A program made the position numbers and the translations under genes. A stretch of 64,000 nt of DNA from Hymenopus coronatus. Its lineage: Eukaryota; Arthropoda; Insecta; Mantodea; Hymenopodidae. Positions 1 through 11,018 of the stretch are shown piece after piece. Position 1 is the stretch's first letter; every line of letters begins with the position of its first letter. Under the pieces are notes generated by a model, which did no database searches, was not told the origin of the DNA, and saw only the letters and a program-made list of their open reading frames with translations. The DNA is taken from the NCBI GenBank assembly GCA_030762935.1, contig CM060892.1:92414827-92478826 (forward strand), written 5' to 3'.

Positions 1-555
1 ATGGCTCTAATGATTTTGATTAAAATATCATATTAAAGATATTTATCTGACAAAAATAATATATATCTTGAATTTTCTGGGAATAACCTCTGAAGACAGC
101 TTTATTCTGGACTAATTTTACGGAATGTTGTATAATAGCTAAACCGTAAGAGATGGACAAAAACTTATCAAACAAACATTCAGAGCACATTAAAACACAA
201 TTTATGTTATATACATTTTTTCGTTGGGTTGGTCGTTTTCTAGATATTCCTTGTTTTTGGTTTTAGTTTTAAAAAGCTATAATTTTCTCATACAGGAATT
301 TGTCACCTCCTGTCTATACAAATAAAGGAACTTCAGTCACATAGCAACCAGCCTTTGACTATCACTTTAACCTATGGTACCCCCTTATTTCGCCTCTGCT
401 TTCAAGGAAGCAAGTAATAAGACCATTTCTGCTAATTTTGTCTCGATTAGCATAAAGTAAACAAAAGCAACAGCTTTTAGCAATCATTTGTTACAGATAT
501 GAATAGAAAGGCATGTAAATGGAACACATCAGATTTTTTCCTCTTATTTCTTTAT
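1..555 (+). repeat. P-repeat copy, left part beyond window edge
   Basis: The window opens inside the unit, in the segment reading like 'atggctctaatgatttt'. It runs through the block of 'gctaaaccgtaagagatgg', the 'gatattccttg' block and the terminal block with 'atggaacacatcagatt'. The same blocks occur in the same order in more than twenty other places in the window. Plus orientation is defined as the strand that carries the (GT)n tract. Confidence 0.85.
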
Positions 556-1500
556 AAAATAATGAACTTAACACGACATTAATTACGGTAGCAATCCACT
601 TTAACTAATGTGCAATTCTATGTATCATTTTTAATAAAAAAAAGCATAATAGAAGAGTGTCGCAGTTGAAATAGCGCCATTAAAGGAAACCGCGTTGATG
701 AGCGTCGCTAAAACTTGTGTTATTAATATGCCCAGTAGATAGATATACGCGGTGTACCGAAAACATCATCCATATATTTTCGCGTTCCCGCATGACTCAT
801 ATGTCAAGCTGAATGCTTTTTGCAGGAGCAGCGAGGTGTATTCCCCACCCAGATAGGTACTGAAGCTGTTTCAGCAACGGCTTACAATGCCAACCACATT
901 ACCCGTTTAGCAAAAGTGGACGTTATTGGAAGCAACACGCATACAAGTAATAATTCTCTAACTATAGTCGTCCAATAACTGACGTTAAAGCTGGTCACGG
1001 GATACATTTAAGTAAAAAGCAAGATTTTAAACATTTTCGGACTATAGTGCGTGAAGTGCTTACGCACAAAAAATACAATATTTATTATACAGTGTTTATT
1101 AAACATAACAAATCTCCTAGAACAAGTTAGTTGAACTGTAACTGAATTATACAACATCTTCTAAATTAATCTTGTTTAATTATTCAATATTTATTGAGAT
1201 AATTATCAAGCAAAGCAATTTTCCTTCAGGATATAGAATCATGACCATATTTATTAAACTATTTCCACTGTTGTCTTTCCGATTGATATATAAAGAATAG
1301 CAATAGTGGAATGTTTAAGAGTTGAACGCTAATGTTGGCTTTAATGTTTTATGCTCATTCTAAGCGATCGCGAAACAACTGAATGAATTGAATATTGAAT
1401 TACGAAGACGAAAGTAACGAACGATTTGGATAGCTAAATAATACCGAATGATATCCACACAAAACTTTATTTACAAAGTTACAGTACCTTGGTCTATTTC
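556..1500. other. Unassigned AT-rich sequence
   Basis: No recognisable gene or repeat was found. A slightly more GC-rich patch lies near 655-960. I see no long reading frame, tRNA-like box or similarity to other parts of the window. Confidence 0.4.
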
Positions 1501-1514
1501 TCAACGTATCGCTA

Positions 1515-1925
1515 TTGCTATCAACCTAAGTATTTGTCACTTGGTATCCGTTTATCAGTGCTTCCACCACTAAAGATCTGAGCCAAGATGTCATTGCCAT
1601 CGGTTGGGAAGTCTTTTCCACCCAAAAAGTGCCCAAAGTGAAACACCGGATTTTCTGATTTTTTTTATCAACATTGCTTTCAACTCCTCCACCTGAACTT
1701 CCACTCCGGTCTTTGTCCTGCATTCTGGTTCACCCGTAATTACTCGTAAATTATGGGTAGTTTCCTCATTGGAGACTCGTCCATTGCATTATCACCATAC
1801 ACTTGCGTTATTTGCTTATAAAGTTTGATTGACCGAAAATGATGTTCATTCAAAAATACGAATAAGTTCTTTGGCGGTAGAAAAGTAAGTATCACATCAG
1901 CATTGAAAGACTGGTACCACATGAC
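1515..1925 (-). pseudogene. Mariner-type transposase remnant with internal deletion
   Basis: The minus-strand frame starting near 1922 reads FLNEHHFRSIKLYKQI then VYGDNAMDESPMRKL. This resembles the N-terminal helix-turn-helix of mariner transposases (RQ..VYG.NAMS...VR.WV). After a stop and frame change, a patch reading VDKKNQKIRCFTL resembles the family's V..KIRENRRFTI linker. Next comes LGGKDFPTDGND, like the LGG..F..D segment near the mariner C-terminus. The whole catalytic middle with the DDD motif is missing, so this is an internally deleted, dead copy. Family knowledge supplies the match. The mariner label is an inference from three short patches in the right order. Inverted repeats were not found by eye. 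Confidence 0.5.
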
Positions 1926-2130
1926 AAATATCTTAACAGAGTGGAGATTACGTTGAAAAATACAGTAAGGTACTGTAAATTTGTTGTTTTTCTTAACAAG
2001 CTTTATTTATGGTCAGTTTAACATTTCAAGGTTTTATCACGGCCTTACATGGTTTACAACAATAAGGTAATAACATTTATGATTTACAATTACCATTAAA
2101 GTGTTTAGTTCCCTGCCTTTGAGTTTATAT

Positions 2131-2161
2131 ATTCATTTATTTATTTATTTATTTATTTTAA
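2131..2161. repeat. (TTTA)n tract, probable 3' tail of a non-LTR element
   Basis: About seven TTTA units on the plus strand. Read on the minus strand it is (TAAA)n, immediately downstream of the retrotransposon remnant at 2165-2925. Such short A-rich tandem tails are typical of target-primed retrotransposons. Confidence 0.7.
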
Positions 2162-2164
2162 GTA

Positions 2165-2925
2165 ACTAATTATTTTATGAATGAGGGAGACATCGTTGCG
2201 TTTTACAGCAATTTTTTGGATATATCAAACTGACTGCTTTGTTTATCGAATTTTGGGTATATCGACATGAAGTGGTCTACTGTTAATATTGTGTTACATG
2301 ATTCACATATGGGTAGAGGACTATACACAAGCAGATATAAGTGTGTCAGTTTGGTATGGCCAAGTCTTAGTCAGAATATCACTACTTGATATAGGCGATA
2401 TAGTTGCCTTTGTTTGGGCACTCTTGGGATGAAGTTTCGTGGACATTGAAGTTGTCCAATTTAGATGATAAGCCATTCTTTGTCTATTTTCCTCTTAAAG
2501 TGCGTGACTGCATCGTTAAGAGAAATTGCAACCGAAGGTTTCTGTATTGTAATTTGTTTTGTTGCAGTATCAGCACTCTTGTTTCCAGTAATGTTCTTGT
2601 GAGATGATATCCACATAAAATTAATACTCTTTTCTCATTCGGAGACAGTGGCGAACAAGGCTGTGTATTTCTTGTACGTCACTACTCCTGGAAAAAGATG
2701 TCTTGAATGACATTTAAAGCTGATAGAGGGTGACTAATAACTGTGAAAGAATTATGATCTGAGATTTCCAGAGTGTATTCCAGTGGATTTTTAGTAGAGC
2801 ATAGTTCACAGCTAAATGAGGGGAACAGAAGTGGTACTTTGTATTGAAGAATGATATCACCGCCTACTATAGCACATCCATTACCTTTCTCAATTTTTAG
2901 TCATCCGTAAAGATGGCTATGTATT
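2165..2925 (-). pseudogene. Non-LTR retrotransposon remnant: RNase H and C-terminal zinc knuckle
   Basis: On the minus strand, near 2917-2899, the frame reads AIFTDD. It continues with GNGCAIVGGD, PSFSCELCST and HPLSALNVIQ in broken frames. This is the order of a retrotransposon RNase H domain (IFTDGS...GxGxA...AELxAI...DSLSAL). The next patches are MWISSHKNITGNKSADTATK (WVPSHVGI.GNE.AD..AK) and then TKTWPYQTDTLI, which matches the RLRLGHTRLTH block of Jockey/I-type elements. The C-terminal knuckle near 2320-2260 is C-x2-C-x7-H-x4-Y, with the last Cys changed to Tyr. No reverse transcriptase is visible above 2930, so the copy looks 5'-truncated. Many stops and frameshifts make it dead. The (TAAA)n tail lies just downstream. 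Confidence 0.8.
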
Positions 2926-2939
2926 CTTAAATATTTCAT

Positions 2940-4065
2940 TATTATTTAGTTATGCCAAATCGTTCGTTACTTTCTAGATGACCCTCCTATTTGTAGGTAA
3001 ATCTTTTCTTAGGTGTTACTTACATTTAAATTACAGTTACCTCAGTACTGGTACAAATTTGTTGCTCATCATAATAGTATTGTTACCTCAGTTTATCTGG
3101 CTGCCTGGTGTTTAGGCTTAACCGTATAGCTATCTTAAATGCTATTTATTTTTTCCTTATCTTTCTTGAAACCTTCCTTATTTCTTGTTTCGTTTACCTC
3201 CTTAATCTCGCTCAGAAAGTTTCCCATATTCCTATTTTTCCTCTCTTCTTTCCCGTTAGCATTTTATTGTCAGTACTTTTGTGCTCATTTTCACTCATAT
3301 TTCTTTCCTCCAACTTGCTAATTCTGTACATAGAGTTAGATATTGCGTTATACTCCCCCCTGCGCATAATACATAACAATTCCATTCTCTTTTATTCTAT
3401 TCCTTCCCTTTTCTCCTACTACACTGGTCAGTATATTTTTCTCTCCCCATTCTATCTTTATTCTTCTGTATACATTTAATGATTTCGTATTTTCTAAACT
3501 TCCCCATATTTCCTGCTTTTCTATTGCAGTACATTGTGACTCACTTCTTTCCAAAATCCGCTAATATTTTTTCTTCCATTTTTAGCCCATTCTTATCTTT
3601 TCTGTTTATTTTTCTGTACCATTCAATCTCCACTCTTAAAGAACCTTTGCAGTATCATAAATTTATTTTAAAATCTCCATCCATTTTTATACATTTACAC
3701 CAAAATGTCAGTACTCATTTAACAGTTCCCTACTTTCTCGTTTTTCCCCAGATCAATTAAAGCTACCGCTCTTCCTGATCCTATTTTTTTAAATTTACAG
3801 AACATGTACATGCTAACGTTCCTGCTTAATTATGAAAGCCCACCCCCCACATTTCCACCGTGCACAACATTCCTACATCTACCACGATTCGTAATTTCTT
3901 TTCGACCACTCTGTTGTCATCTCTAGTTAATATTTGCACATTGTTATTTCCGTTAATACTCCGTTAGTTTTAGCAATTATCATACTGTGTGCTCCCCCCA
4001 CCCCATTGCTAGTCATTCCTTAACTTTGAATACTCAAATTCCCTTACCACTAAAACCGTTTGAAC
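2940..4065. other. Pyrimidine-rich unassigned region
   Basis: From about 3100 to 3780 the plus strand is strongly enriched in T and C. This produces long but low-complexity hydrophobic reading frames (Phe/Ser/Leu-rich) at 3108-3479 and 3479-3760. No domain, splice pattern or similarity to the rest of the window was seen. The frames are most simply explained by base composition. Confidence 0.4.
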
Positions 4066-4740
4066 CTATATACAGGATGGTACAAAAGTCACTGAGCACT
4101 GGGCAAAGATTGAATATATGTTTCTTTCAAATACAAGCAATACTATTATTTTTATAATGCACTCAAAAATTCGATACCGAGGTTTCACCGGAAATACACG
4201 ATTTGGATCCCCTGAATAAAGAAAAAGTATTTTTGGAAAAATGCTCTTATGTGTGTGTGCTTGTGCGTGTGTGTGTGCGTACACGCGCTTGTGCGTGTGC
4301 ATGTCTGCGGACAGTATAGCTCAAAAACGAAAAGTACGTGAAATACCAAACTTGTTATTTAAGTTCATCATCTTCCAAGAATGCGACAGGCAGATTTTCA
4401 AGAAAATCCCTTCACTCCCAACTACCCTTTACATGGACATTTTTTTGGTAAAGTTTGATTTTATCTAAAATGTCTCTACCGATTTTGATTAAAATATCAT
4501 ATATCAAAGATATTTACTTACCTGACAAATAAAATGTATGTCTGGAATTTTCTGGGAATAGCCTCTGAAGACTACTTTATTCTGAATGAATTTTTTTGAA
4601 ATTTTGCATCATTAGCAAACCATAAGAGATAGACAGAAACTTTCGAAACAGAAAATATAGAGCTCATTAAAACACATAATTTATGTTATATAAATTTTTT
4701 CGTGGAGTGGGTAATTTTTTAAATATTCCTTGTTTATGTT
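4066..4740 (+). repeat. P-repeat copy
   Basis: Contains the 'aattcgataccgag' block, a GT-rich tract at about 4250-4310, 'agctcaaaaacgaaaagtac' and the 'aaaccataagagatagac' block. It stops inside the 'gatattccttg' block near 4735, so the last third is missing. Confidence 0.85.
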
Positions 4741-5400
4741 CATACTGTTTTCCGTCTACATTAACACACTTTTGAAGTGCTAATAACAACTTAATGGGGT
4801 AAACCTTCCTACTGTACTAGGTCATGCTGGTACAATCCTTTTATTTTAAATAACTTCCCAGTGTATACATCATCTCCATTCTGTCCTCAACTTTGATCCC
4901 CTTTTAAATGCCTCGACTTTTTACTTATTTTGATTTATTTCTATGTCACTCTCTTTTCAATATATTTTAACTGTATCGCTCTTTGTAACCACACTGCTGA
5001 ATGCAGAAAGGAACTTTAAAACAAGAATATCTCGGAAATTATGTATGTCACCAAAAATATTTCCAAAAATAAATTGTGAAGAGATATGCATTAAACTGCA
5101 TAGTAGGTTTTTATTTGTTGCATAGTATTTACCAGCGATGAAAGATAATATAAAACCCTTCCAAATGACCTGGACTTCAAAGGCCAACACCCAAAATTTC
5201 ATAATACATTTAATTTATTAAATAAGTATGTTTAATACATTGCATGTAAGTAAAAATCGGTAGTCATATTTACAAAATAAAAATATAATAATATTTTCTA
5301 TAAAGTAGTAATTTTGTTCTGAAGCTTGCATTTCTGGAAGAATTTAATACCTAGTTTAGAATTTATAGACCAGATTTTTTTTCTAATTTTTTTTACTACT
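4741..5400. other. Unassigned AT-rich sequence
   Basis: No gene, tRNA-like box or match to other parts of the window was recognised. Short frames at 4943-5202 on both strands overlap each other and look random. Confidence 0.35.
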
Positions 5401-5401
5401 T

Positions 5402-5499
5402 TTATTATTATTATTATTATTACTATTTTATAATTATTATTACTATTACTATTATTATACTATAATTATTATTACTATTACTATTATTACTGTTATTAC

Positions 5500-5532
<33 letters not shown>

Positions 5533-5533
5533 C
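5402..5533. repeat. (ATT)n microsatellite, imperfect
   Basis: Trinucleotide ATT tract interrupted by ACT and ATA variants. The purest run is at about 5500-5533. Confidence 0.9.
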
Positions 5534-5819
5534 ATTAAAAGTCATAAAACGTGCATTGCTATTCAAATATCACCCTAGAATTTGATTTACCTATATGCAA
5601 CATTTCTACTTTCTAAAGCAGTAGGGAAAGTAAAAAGAGGAAGCTGTTTAAAGATTTGAAATTCAATGTATATTGCTTTACCACGGTAAAATTAATAGTG
5701 ACATACCAACCGAAAAAGTATTAAGTATTCCATAATGCAGATCAATAACAAATAATACGTTGGAAATGCTTTAGGCCAGAGCAAGATTTACCTTACATAA
5801 ATATTTTTAATAAATGTAC

Positions 5820-6480
5820 TTTACTTGTATGTGTGTGTTTTTCTGTGAACAGTATAGATCAAAAACAAAAATACCATAAAATACCAACCTTTTTATTTAT
5901 GTTTAGTGTCTTTTAACGATGCGACATGAAATTTTTAAGAAAATCCTCCACCACAAACTACTCTTTACATGGAAAGAAGTTTGAAAATTTGTTTTTATAA
6001 AAAGTTTTCTAGCAATTTTGATTAAAATAACGTATTTTAAATATATTTATATAACAAATAAAAGCTATATTTTGAATTATTAGGGAATATCCTCTAAAGA
6101 CCTCTTTATTATATACGAGTTTTGCAGAATTTGGCAAAATGGTTAAACAGTAAGAGACAGACAAAAATTAAGATCTTGATAAAAAACACAATTTATATCA
6201 TACATGCTTTTGTTGTACAGTTGACCGTTTTTCGAGATATTCCTTGATACTGTTTTGATTGTTATACCATGAAAGCTTTTTATACTGGATCATGCAAAGC
6301 GAACCGAACTTCAACTTTTTTCAGATACCGACCAGCGTTTAAAAGATTCGACTATCGCTTTAGCCCAATATATTTCCTTATTTCTCTTCTGTTTATAAAG
6401 AAGCAAGTAATGATACCAATTAGCTAATGTTTATCTAGATTTACATAATGGAGATATAAGAATAATCCTTTCTAAGAATG
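5820..6480 (+). repeat. P-repeat copy
   Basis: Starts at the GT-rich tract ('tgtgaacagtatagatcaaa') and runs in order to the terminal 'ttctaagaatgttttacaag' block. The next copy follows in the opposite orientation. Confidence 0.8.
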
Positions 6481-6529
6481 TTTTACAAGAATAGTTTGTA
6501 CGTATGCTATGTGAATGAAGTACCTTTGT

Positions 6530-7185
6530 TTTTATTCATGGGAATTGGCAAATTCCCGAATGAGAAAAGTATAAGTATTTTAAAGCTGAAGCTAATGACT
6601 AGGAAAATTTCAAAATCGATCAACTTCAGAACAAAATGTCTAACAAACTGTGCATTTTACAGAGCACTACATTTTTTGTGTGCTACGTTTTTATGTATCT
6701 CTTACGGTTTACTAGTTATTCAAATTCCGCAAAATTCATCCAAAATAAACATATCTTCAGAGATTATTCCCAGAAAAGTGAGGATATACAGTTTATTTGT
6801 CACATAAATATCTTAAATATAAGAGATTTTAATCAAAATCGTTAGTCATTTTTGAGAAAATCAAAATTTTCGATAAATGTTCTATGTAAAGGGTAGTTGG
6901 GGGGGGGTGGGGACTTTCTTGAAAATCTTCGTGTATTATCCTTGGAAGATACCAAACTTAAATAGCAAGTTTGATATTTGACGGTCTTTTGTATTTGATC
7001 TATGCTGTCCACAGACACATATACATACACAGAGATACACACGGGCATTTTGTTAAAAATGTTAATCTTTCTTAGGGGATCTCAAAACGTGTATTTTCAG
7101 TGATGGTATCACATTTTTAGGTGCAATGATTTACCTTCTCTATATACAATGTATAGAGTACGTATAGAGTAAGTAATATATGTTT
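6530..7185 (-). repeat. P-repeat copy, inverted relative to its left neighbour
   Basis: Holds the core blocks in reverse: 'ctcttacggtttactagtta', 'catttttgagaaaatca', 'gtaaagggtagttggg' and 'gatctatgctgtccacagac'. It ends at the palindromic end block near 7140-7180. With the copy at 5820-6480 it forms a large inverted pair. Confidence 0.85.
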
Positions 7186-7229
7186 CGAGGCCATCTGAAT
7201 CAAAAATAAAATGCACAAAAAATCCGTTA

Positions 7230-7645
7230 TGTGAGTAGCATAAATTAAGAAACGAAAAGTCGGTTAAATGCCAAACTAGATATTAAAATTCAGTATCTTA
7301 CGAAATTGTGATACAGGGATTGTCAGGAAAATCCCCAACCCATCGCCTAATTACCCTTGACATGGAATATTTTTCTACTTCTATTTTCTCAAAATGACCA
7401 AATGATTATAATACCAAATGTTTAAGATAATTTTATTAAAAATTAATTTTATATTTTGAATTTTCTGAAAATAGCCTTTGATATACTTTTTATTCTGATA
7501 TTTTGCATAACTGGTAAACTGAAAGAGATGGAAAAAAAATTTACATAAAAATGTAGATCTCGTCAAAAGTACACAATTAATGACAAATACTCTTTTGTGG
7601 GACTAACCATTTCCGAGATATTACCCTTTATTGATTTCATTTTTT
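7230..7645 (+). repeat. P-repeat copy, partial
   Basis: Runs from 'aacgaaaagtcggttaaatg' through 'ttgcataactggtaaactg' to 'ccatttccgagatattaccc'. It ends just before a long poly-T tract. Confidence 0.75.
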
Positions 7646-7669
7646 CAATATTTCTCTCGATTGTCTTTC

Positions 7670-7695
7670 TTTTTTTTTTTTTTTTTTTTTTTTTT
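7670..7695. repeat. Poly-T tract
   Basis: 26 consecutive T residues. On the minus strand this is poly-A and could mark the tail of a retroposed sequence, but no such sequence is recognisable beside it. Confidence 0.9.
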
Positions 7696-7699
7696 GTGC

Positions 7700-8140
7700 T
7701 GGTCATCAAAAGAGAAGTAATTTTAAAGTCATCAAATAAGGACAAGCTGTTTATTAAATTGTCTGGCCTACTCTACTCCCGTAATTGAATTTTATCTATG
7801 GCCAAATATCATGTAACACCACTAGTTTTAAATTTTATCGCATTAACATGAAATAGGTAGAAGACTGGTGTTTTCAGACATTTTAGTAAAAGTCAAGCGA
7901 ATGTAATAAATAATATATTTATGTTATTTAAAATATCTCAAAAGTGTATTTGTGAGTGAAATTTTGTTATCGAATGTTTTGTGTGCAATACAACTCATTC
8001 TCTGTTTACTATACAAAAGTAGTAGAAAAAATAATAATATGATATGCTGTATTCATATAAGCAGAGAAAAACCTCTAAAATTTTCATAGGTTTCCTTCAT
8101 ATCACCTTCTCTACCTGTCCTGTAAACAAATGTTTTTACG
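7700..8140. other. Unassigned AT-rich sequence
   Basis: No gene or repeat was recognised between the poly-T tract and the next P-repeat copy. Confidence 0.35.
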
Positions 8141-8144
8141 AAAT

Positions 8145-8985
8145 ATTATTCTTCTCTCTCAATCATGCTAAACGAGATAAACATTAACATAATTGGTCTT
8201 ACTACTTAATTACTATATTTGTAGGAGTTAATTTAACATTCTTTCCTCAATAATTTTTAGTTCCTTATAAGCAAAAGGGAAATAAGGAAATACACCAGGC
8301 TAAAGCGATTGTCAAATCCTATAAAATCTAATCGATGTGAGCAATTGAAGTTCCGTTCACTTTGCATTTCTAGAAAATCAAACGAGAGATGAAAGAAAGA
8401 TAACCCCTTTGAGAAGATGAGCAACTTAAAAATGAAACCAATAACAAGGAATATATCTACCCTGCAACATAAATGTTTATTACATGAATTGTGTGTTTTT
8501 ATGAGACCTACATTTTTTTGTGGTGTAGGTTTCTGTTTACCTCATATGGTTTACCAGTTATGCAAAATTCAGCAAAATTCATATGTCTTTAGAAGCCACT
8601 CCGCGAAAATTCAAGATATACATTATATTTGAGATGAAAATAGCGGTATTTTAATCATAATCGTTAGAGCTATTTTTAAGAAGAACATTTTGAAACATAC
8701 TTCCACGTAAAAGCTAGTTTGGGTGGGGGGGGGTTCTGGAAAATCTTCATGTCTATCCTTGGTGGCTACCAGACGTAAATACCAAGTTTGGTATTTAACG
8801 CTATTTTCGCTTTTGAACTATGCTGTCCATAAAATAACACAGGCACACATGGACCCTTTTCTAAACTGTCTTTTTTGGACTCAGGTGACCTTAAAACATA
8901 TATCTCCAGTGAAGTCTTGATATAGAATTTTTGGGTAGAATATAATAATTCTTCTGTACATAGTACGTGTAGGGAAAGAAGTTAA
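8145..8985 (-). repeat. P-repeat copy, near full length
   Basis: Begins with the reversed terminal block ('atgctaaacgagataaaca') and contains 'gcaaaagggaaataaggaaa'. It continues through the 'gctatgctgtccat' core and ends at the palindromic block near 8955-8978 ('tgtacatagtacgtgtaggg'). Confidence 0.85.
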
Positions 8986-9024
8986 ATCACTTAGTTTTTG
9001 GGGATTAGAAAAACAAACATCTGA

Positions 9025-9305
9025 CGTGTTGCATCCACATGAATTTCCCTATCTACTATTCTATGAACTATTCTTACAAAAGCTTATTCTTATACCTTTT
9101 CTTTTTATTACAGAAAAGTGTTCATCAGAATGTTACTTAGATCCTTAAAGGAATGAGAAGATTAAGTTGGTTAAGCTCCATTGAGCTCTTTAAAGTGAAG
9201 ATCGTAATGCGAGAGAAAAAAAGCTCGTGAGTTAGATTTACATGACTCTCTGTATCTCTGCATCGTTTATTGGTGATTATAAAAACTATTCTAACGAAAA
9301 CGTAA
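9025..9305 (-). repeat. Two short P-repeat end fragments
   Basis: The reversed terminal block occurs at about 9025-9105 ('tattcttacaaaagcttatt') and again, more diverged, at about 9235-9305. Both look like remnants of further units adjoining the copy on the left. Confidence 0.55.
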
Positions 9306-9319
9306 TACTTTCTCTATCA

Positions 9320-10138
9320 CTTACACAGTGGATAAGAAAGGTATTGTATGCCACCCAAAAAATCAAATATGGGTTTCAGACTCCCTGATACCGAAAAAAA
9401 AACATTTTTAGAAAATGATTCGTGTGTGTAAGTGTGGACAGCATAGCTCAAAAACGAAAAGTCCCTTAAATACCAAACTAGTTTACAATCTCCCAAGGAT
9501 GCGACACAAAGGTTTTGAGGAAAATATCCCCCTCCACCAACTACTATTTACATGGTAAAGTTTTCAAAAATTCTGTTATTCTTCAACATGGCTATAATTG
9601 TTTTAATTAAAATATCGTATATTGAAGATATTTACATCACAAATGATATGTAGACTATTGAATTTTCTGCAAATAGCCTCTGAAGACCTCTTTATTCTGA
9701 ATGAAATTTGTTCAATTTTGTATAACTGGTAAACCGTAAGAAATAGACAAAAACTTGCCACACAGAAAACGTAGATTATTTAACCACAGAATTTATGTCA
9801 TATCGTACACTTTTTTGTAGAACTTTTCCTAAGATATTACTTGTTGTTGGTTTTAGCTTTAAAATACTTATACCTGCCTCAAACTGGACCATACAAAGTG
9901 ATGCGAACTTGAATTGTTTCACATAGACAAAGAGCTTTTGAAAGACTTGACTATCGCTTTAGGCTAATATATTCCCATATTACCCTTCTATTTAAAACGA
10001 AGCAAGTAACAAGACCAATTATTCTAACATTTATCTTGATTAGCATGGTGTAGAAAAATAATAATTTGCAAGAATATTATGCACTTGGAACACCCCAAGA
10101 AAGCTATGTGAATGGAACACATCAGACTTTTTTTACTT
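9320..10138 (+). repeat. P-repeat, first unit of a forward triplet
   Basis: Full-length unit. It contains the GT-rich tract and 'agctcaaaaacgaaaagtcc' near 9445-9465, then 'ggtaaaccgtaagaaataga', then the terminal block 'ggaacacatcagac'. The next unit starts at the same palindrome with no intervening sequence. Confidence 0.85.
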
Positions 10139-10283
10139 TCTGTACACGTACTATGTTCATAGTGTATAGAGAAGGTATTGTAAACTCAAAAATTCGATTG
10201 CAAGATTTCACCGGAAATACATGTTTTGGGTCCCCCCGAATCCAAAAAGGTCATGTTTACTAAAAGATCAGCGTGTGTATGTG

Positions 10284-10330
<47 letters not shown>

Positions 10331-11018
10331 ATGTGTGTGTGCGCGCGCGTCTGTGGACAGCATAGCTCAAAAACGAAAAGACCATTAAATACCAAACTTG
10401 TTATTTAAATTTGGTAGCTTACAAGGATGTGTCTGGAAGATTTTAAAGAAAATCCCCCCACCTCTAACTACCCTTTACATGGAAAAAATTTCGAAAATTT
10501 TTATTTTCTGAAACATATCATGTATTAAAGATATTTACGTGATAAGTTAAAAGTATAACTTGAAGTTTCTGGGAATAGTCTCTAAAGACTACTTTATTGT
10601 GGATGAAGATTACGGAATCTTGCATAACTGCTAAACCGTATGCGATAGACAAAATTAACTTAACACACAATGTATGCTATATGAATTTTTTTTTTGTAGA
10701 GCTGATCGTTTTTGAGATATTCCTTGTTATTGGTTTCTGGTTTAAAATACGTATACTTTTCTCATACGGGAATTTGTCAACTACTGTCCTTACAAAGGAA
10801 CTGCAAGTCACATAGGAATCTGCTTTTGACTTTCACTTTAACCTATGGTACTCCCGTATTTTCCTTTTACTTACAAGGAAGTAATAAGACTATTTCTGCT
10901 AATTTTTTCTCAATTAGCATGAAGTAAATAAATAGAAGCATAAGCTTTTCAAGTATAATTTGTTGCATGAATGTAGAGAAAGTCATGTGCGTGGAACAAA
11001 TCAGATATTTATACTTTC
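10139..11018 (+). repeat. P-repeat, second unit of the forward triplet (reference copy)
   Basis: This is the clearest full unit. In order it holds a near-palindrome at 10139-10176, the 'attcgattgcaagatttcac' block, a (TA)n(TG)n tract and a core at about 10350-10420 ('cagcatagctcaaaaacgaa'). Next come a C-rich 'aatccccccacctctaac' block, 'tgctaaaccgtatgcgatag' and 'gatcgtttttgagatattcc', then the 3' block ending 'ggaacaaatcagatat'. The next copy begins directly after. The unit is about 880 bp. No reading frame exceeds about 80 codons, so no encoded protein can be supported. Confidence 0.85.
10287..10349. repeat. (TA)n(TG)n(CG)n compound microsatellite inside a P-repeat
   Basis: About 16 TA units are followed by TG and short GC/GT alternation. 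It occupies the position of the simple (GT)n tract seen in other copies, so it is an expansion of a built-in element. Confidence 0.95.

Noticed and set aside
3108..3760. Hydrophobic frames that could look like membrane proteins
   Set aside because: The region is pyrimidine-rich, which forces Phe/Ser/Leu codons. No start context, splice signals or conserved motif were seen.
4241..4468. Cys-rich peptide frame (CVCACACVCAY)
   Set aside because: It is a translation of the (GT)n tract in a P-repeat. Equivalent frames in other copies are broken differently.
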